Shown: piece by piece, positions 5,156-6,738 of the stretch | How the letters are laid out: each line of letters begins with the position of its first letter | Numbering within the stretch: position 1 is the first letter of the stretch | NCBI GenBank assembly: GCA_020343715.1 | Contig: CP070808.1 | Coordinates: 1,206,874 to 1,213,611, forward strand | Source: Thermoplasmata archaeon | Lineage (GTDB): Archaea > Thermoplasmatota > DTKX01 > GCA-020343715 | Length of the DNA stretch: 6,738 nucleotides | Direction of reading: 5' to 3' | Made by a program: the position numbers and the translations under genes | Notes under the pieces: generated by a model | Seen by the model: only the letters and a program-made list of their open reading frames with translations | Told to the model about the DNA's origin: nothing | Databases searched by the model: none

Positions 5156-6738
5156 ATGGACTGGGACGATCTCGCGTGGAAGGTTGCGGGTCCCGAGGGT
5201 GGGCCCCGCTACTTCAGGATGGGCCTTGTGCTGGTGGTCCTCGGCATCGTCGCCATGGCCGCCATCGGGTTCACACCCATCTACATGTCCGACGACGTGT
5301 CCCTGACCTACGACATGATGGCCGAGGACCCGGACAGCCTGGAGGCCTTCGGCGTCCCCAACTCCCACGCCTTGAGCCATGCCAACTGGGCGCTGGTCGG
5401 AGCCGGTCTCACCATCGCCATTGGATTGGCGCTAATCCTGGAAGGAAGGCGTGCCATCAACCTTCGTAGGTTGCTGGCATGGCACGCGGAGGCCCGGGCG
5501 ACGGCCCTCTTCTCCCTGGCGGCCCTCCTCTCCTCCATCGGCCTATTCGCGGGCGCATCCCTCCTGGGCCTGGCCGAGAGCATGCCCACCAGCTCGGGAG
5601 AGGGCATCACGGTGATGATACAGGCCTCATCACCCGCCGCTATCGTCGTGGTGGTGACCATGGGCCTGGCCACCGGTGGCATGGTGGGCCTCGCGTACTA
5701 CAACAGCGTGCTCTCGGTGTACCGTGGCGGGGGCGATCTCACCAACAGGAGGATGGCCAGGGGCGCCATTGCCTTGGCCATCGTCTCGCTGGGAGGGATA
5801 ATGGCCCTCAGGGTCGGTGTCATCATGTGGGCCGTGGTCGAGATGGCCTTCGGCCCCGATATCGTGTTCGAGGTCCACCAGTACTATACACTGTCGCGCA
5901 TCGACTACCAGGCCACCCTGGGGGCGGGCGAGGAGGCCAAGGGCACCCTTGCTTGGCAGTTGGCCCTGGCCTCCGGACTTCTCCTCCTCTCCTTCATGGC
6001 GGCGATGGCCGGCCTCATCGGCGGCTCGGCCAGGAGCCTTGGCGGCACCAGCCTCAGGGTCCAGAGGGCGACCGCCATGCCCGCCGTCGCCGTGCCGATG
6101 GCGGGAATTGCCATCCTGGCCCTCGCATGGGCTGCTACCACCGCTCCCACGGCCGCCCGAGAATCGTGGGGCATTGACGACCTGGAGGTCCACCTCGGGA
6201 CTGGCATCATGATGGGCACAGGCTTTGCCATCGTGGCAATCGTCGCGGCCCTGGGATACGTCAAGGGCCTCGGGATAGGATACGCCCGGGAGATCCTCTC
6301 GTTCTGGAAGAAGCAGGAGCCCTCCCCGGAGGTCGATGAGGACGAGGGCATCCCGCAGCCCATGGTGGACCAGGCTCTGGCAGAGGAGGCTAGGGCCCGG
6401 GGCGAGTTCCCACCCCCGGAGCCCGAGGTGGACATGACCAGACGGCCACTGAGGGAAAGACTCCTTCTAAAGGACGCCAGGAAGGTCCAGATTATCGTTG
6501 CCATCGTCATCATCGCCATTATCCTGATGGCTGTCCTTTGGCCCATGAGAGGAGGGGGCAACGGGAACGGGAACGGAGGGCCAGGCGAGGTCACCATCGA
6601 GGACCTTCCAGAACTCGATTGGACGATCTCAGCCAGCGACTACCTGGCAGAGATGGCCTCCCGCGACCAGTCCGCCCTTCAGGACCTCCGGGTTGATGGG
6701 AACGTCCTGTACTTCATTGACACCGTCACCGTGACCGT
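5156..6738 (+). CDS. Nine-helix membrane protein with C-terminal extracytoplasmic domain, copy 2 (3' end outside window)
   Basis: The frame is open from the ATG at 5156 to the window edge, giving 527 residues. It is a clear paralogue of the gene 63 bases upstream: AGPEGGPRYFRMG (11-23), PNS at 68-70 in both, ILEGRRAINLRR (94-105) and YYNSVLSVYRGG (181-192) fall at the same positions within a residue. Across residues 94-124, 21 of 31 positions are identical. Predicted helices lie near 22-42, 77-96, 114-138, 161-182, 203-231, 266-289, 307-328 and 348-371. A charged Pro/Glu-rich cytoplasmic linker follows (about 372-443), longer than in copy 1, then a ninth helix (444-462), a tether RGGGNGNGNGGPG (465-477) and the start of the outer domain. 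Its last residues (LYFIDTVTVT) align with LYSVEVTVT (496-504) of copy 1, so about 120 residues probably remain beyond the window. The function is unknown, and no enzyme or transporter signature is seen. Confidence 0.88.
   Translation, partial: MDWDDLAWKVAGPEGGPRYFRMGLVLVVLGIVAMAAIGFTPIYMSDDVSLTYDMMAEDPDSLEAFGVPNSHALSHANWALVGAGLTIAIGLALILEGRRAINLRRLLAWHAEARATALFSLAALLSSIGLFAGASLLGLAESMPTSSGEGITVMIQASSPAAIVVVVTMGLATGGMVGLAYYNSVLSVYRGGGDLTNRRMARGAIALAIVSLGGIMALRVGVIMWAVVEMAFGPDIVFEVHQYYTLSRIDYQATLGAGEEAKGTLAWQLALASGLLLLSFMAAMAGLIGGSARSLGGTSLRVQRATAMPAVAVPMAGIAILALAWAATTAPTAARESWGIDDLEVHLGTGIMMGTGFAIVAIVAALGYVKGLGIGYAREILSFWKKQEPSPEVDEDEGIPQPMVDQALAEEARARGEFPPPEPEVDMTRRPLRERLLLKDARKVQIIVAIVIIAIILMAVLWPMRGGGNGNGNGGPGEVTIEDLPELDWTISASDYLAEMASRDQSALQDLRVDGNVLYFIDTVTVT
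6557..6580 (+). repeat. Short hexamer repeat encoding a Gly-Asn tether
   Basis: Three GGNAAC hexamers in a row (6557-6574) and a degenerate fourth unit encode GNGNGNGG just after the ninth helix of the second membrane protein. The repeat is in frame and probably makes a flexible spacer. Tracts like this can change length by slippage in units of two residues. Confidence 0.6.

Noticed and set aside
4619..5380. 253-codon minus-strand open frame spanning the gap between the membrane genes
   Set aside because: His/Gly/Val-rich antisense shadow that runs through the promoter of the second membrane gene; no motif or start signal.
1..6738. CRISPR array, tRNA/rRNA gene, insertion sequence or phage remnant
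   Set aside because: No regularly spaced repeats, no cloverleaf-like or rRNA-like segment, no transposase or integrase frame and no flanking repeats were seen.

Overview
This window looks like chromosomal DNA from a GC-rich archaeon. Archaeal signs are promoters of the form AACC followed by TTTTTA about 30 bases before the start region, few Shine-Dalgarno sites, GTG and TTG starts, and secreted proteins built from cadherin-like/PKD-like beta domains. The most informative gene is a close match, by recognised motifs, to methanogenesis marker protein 11, so a methanogen or a relative that kept the marker set is likely. High GC plus large beta-domain surface proteins would fit a Methanomassiliicoccales-like or other Thermoplasmatota lineage. 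That placement is inference from style and was not tested.

Layout. Bases 1-2088 (minus strand) hold the first 696 residues of a secreted, cysteine-free, multi-domain surface protein; its C-terminus lies outside the window. Bases 2089-2195 form a compact divergent promoter region with two back-to-back TATA-like elements and a perfect 10-bp palindrome between them. Bases 2196-3158 (plus) encode the marker-11 protein, with the GIDDTD motif shared with the tRNA-Ile2 agmatinylcytidine synthetase TiaS. Bases 3218-5092 and 5156-6738 (plus; the second is cut by the window edge) encode two tandem paralogous membrane proteins that I cannot assign to a named family. Each has a short conserved N-terminus, eight predicted membrane helices, an acidic/proline-rich cytoplasmic linker, a ninth helix, a glycine-rich tether and a C-terminal domain predicted to lie outside the cell. 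The window is almost fully coding; no stretch over 300 bases lacks a gene.

How the genes relate. Each gene appears to have its own promoter, so this is probably not one operon. The surface protein and the marker-11 gene share a divergent control region, which may or may not mean co-regulation. The membrane paralogues look like a tandem duplication in which the cytoplasmic loops stayed conserved while other parts diverged. No RNA gene, mobile element or CRISPR array was seen. The least described item is the paralogous membrane family.
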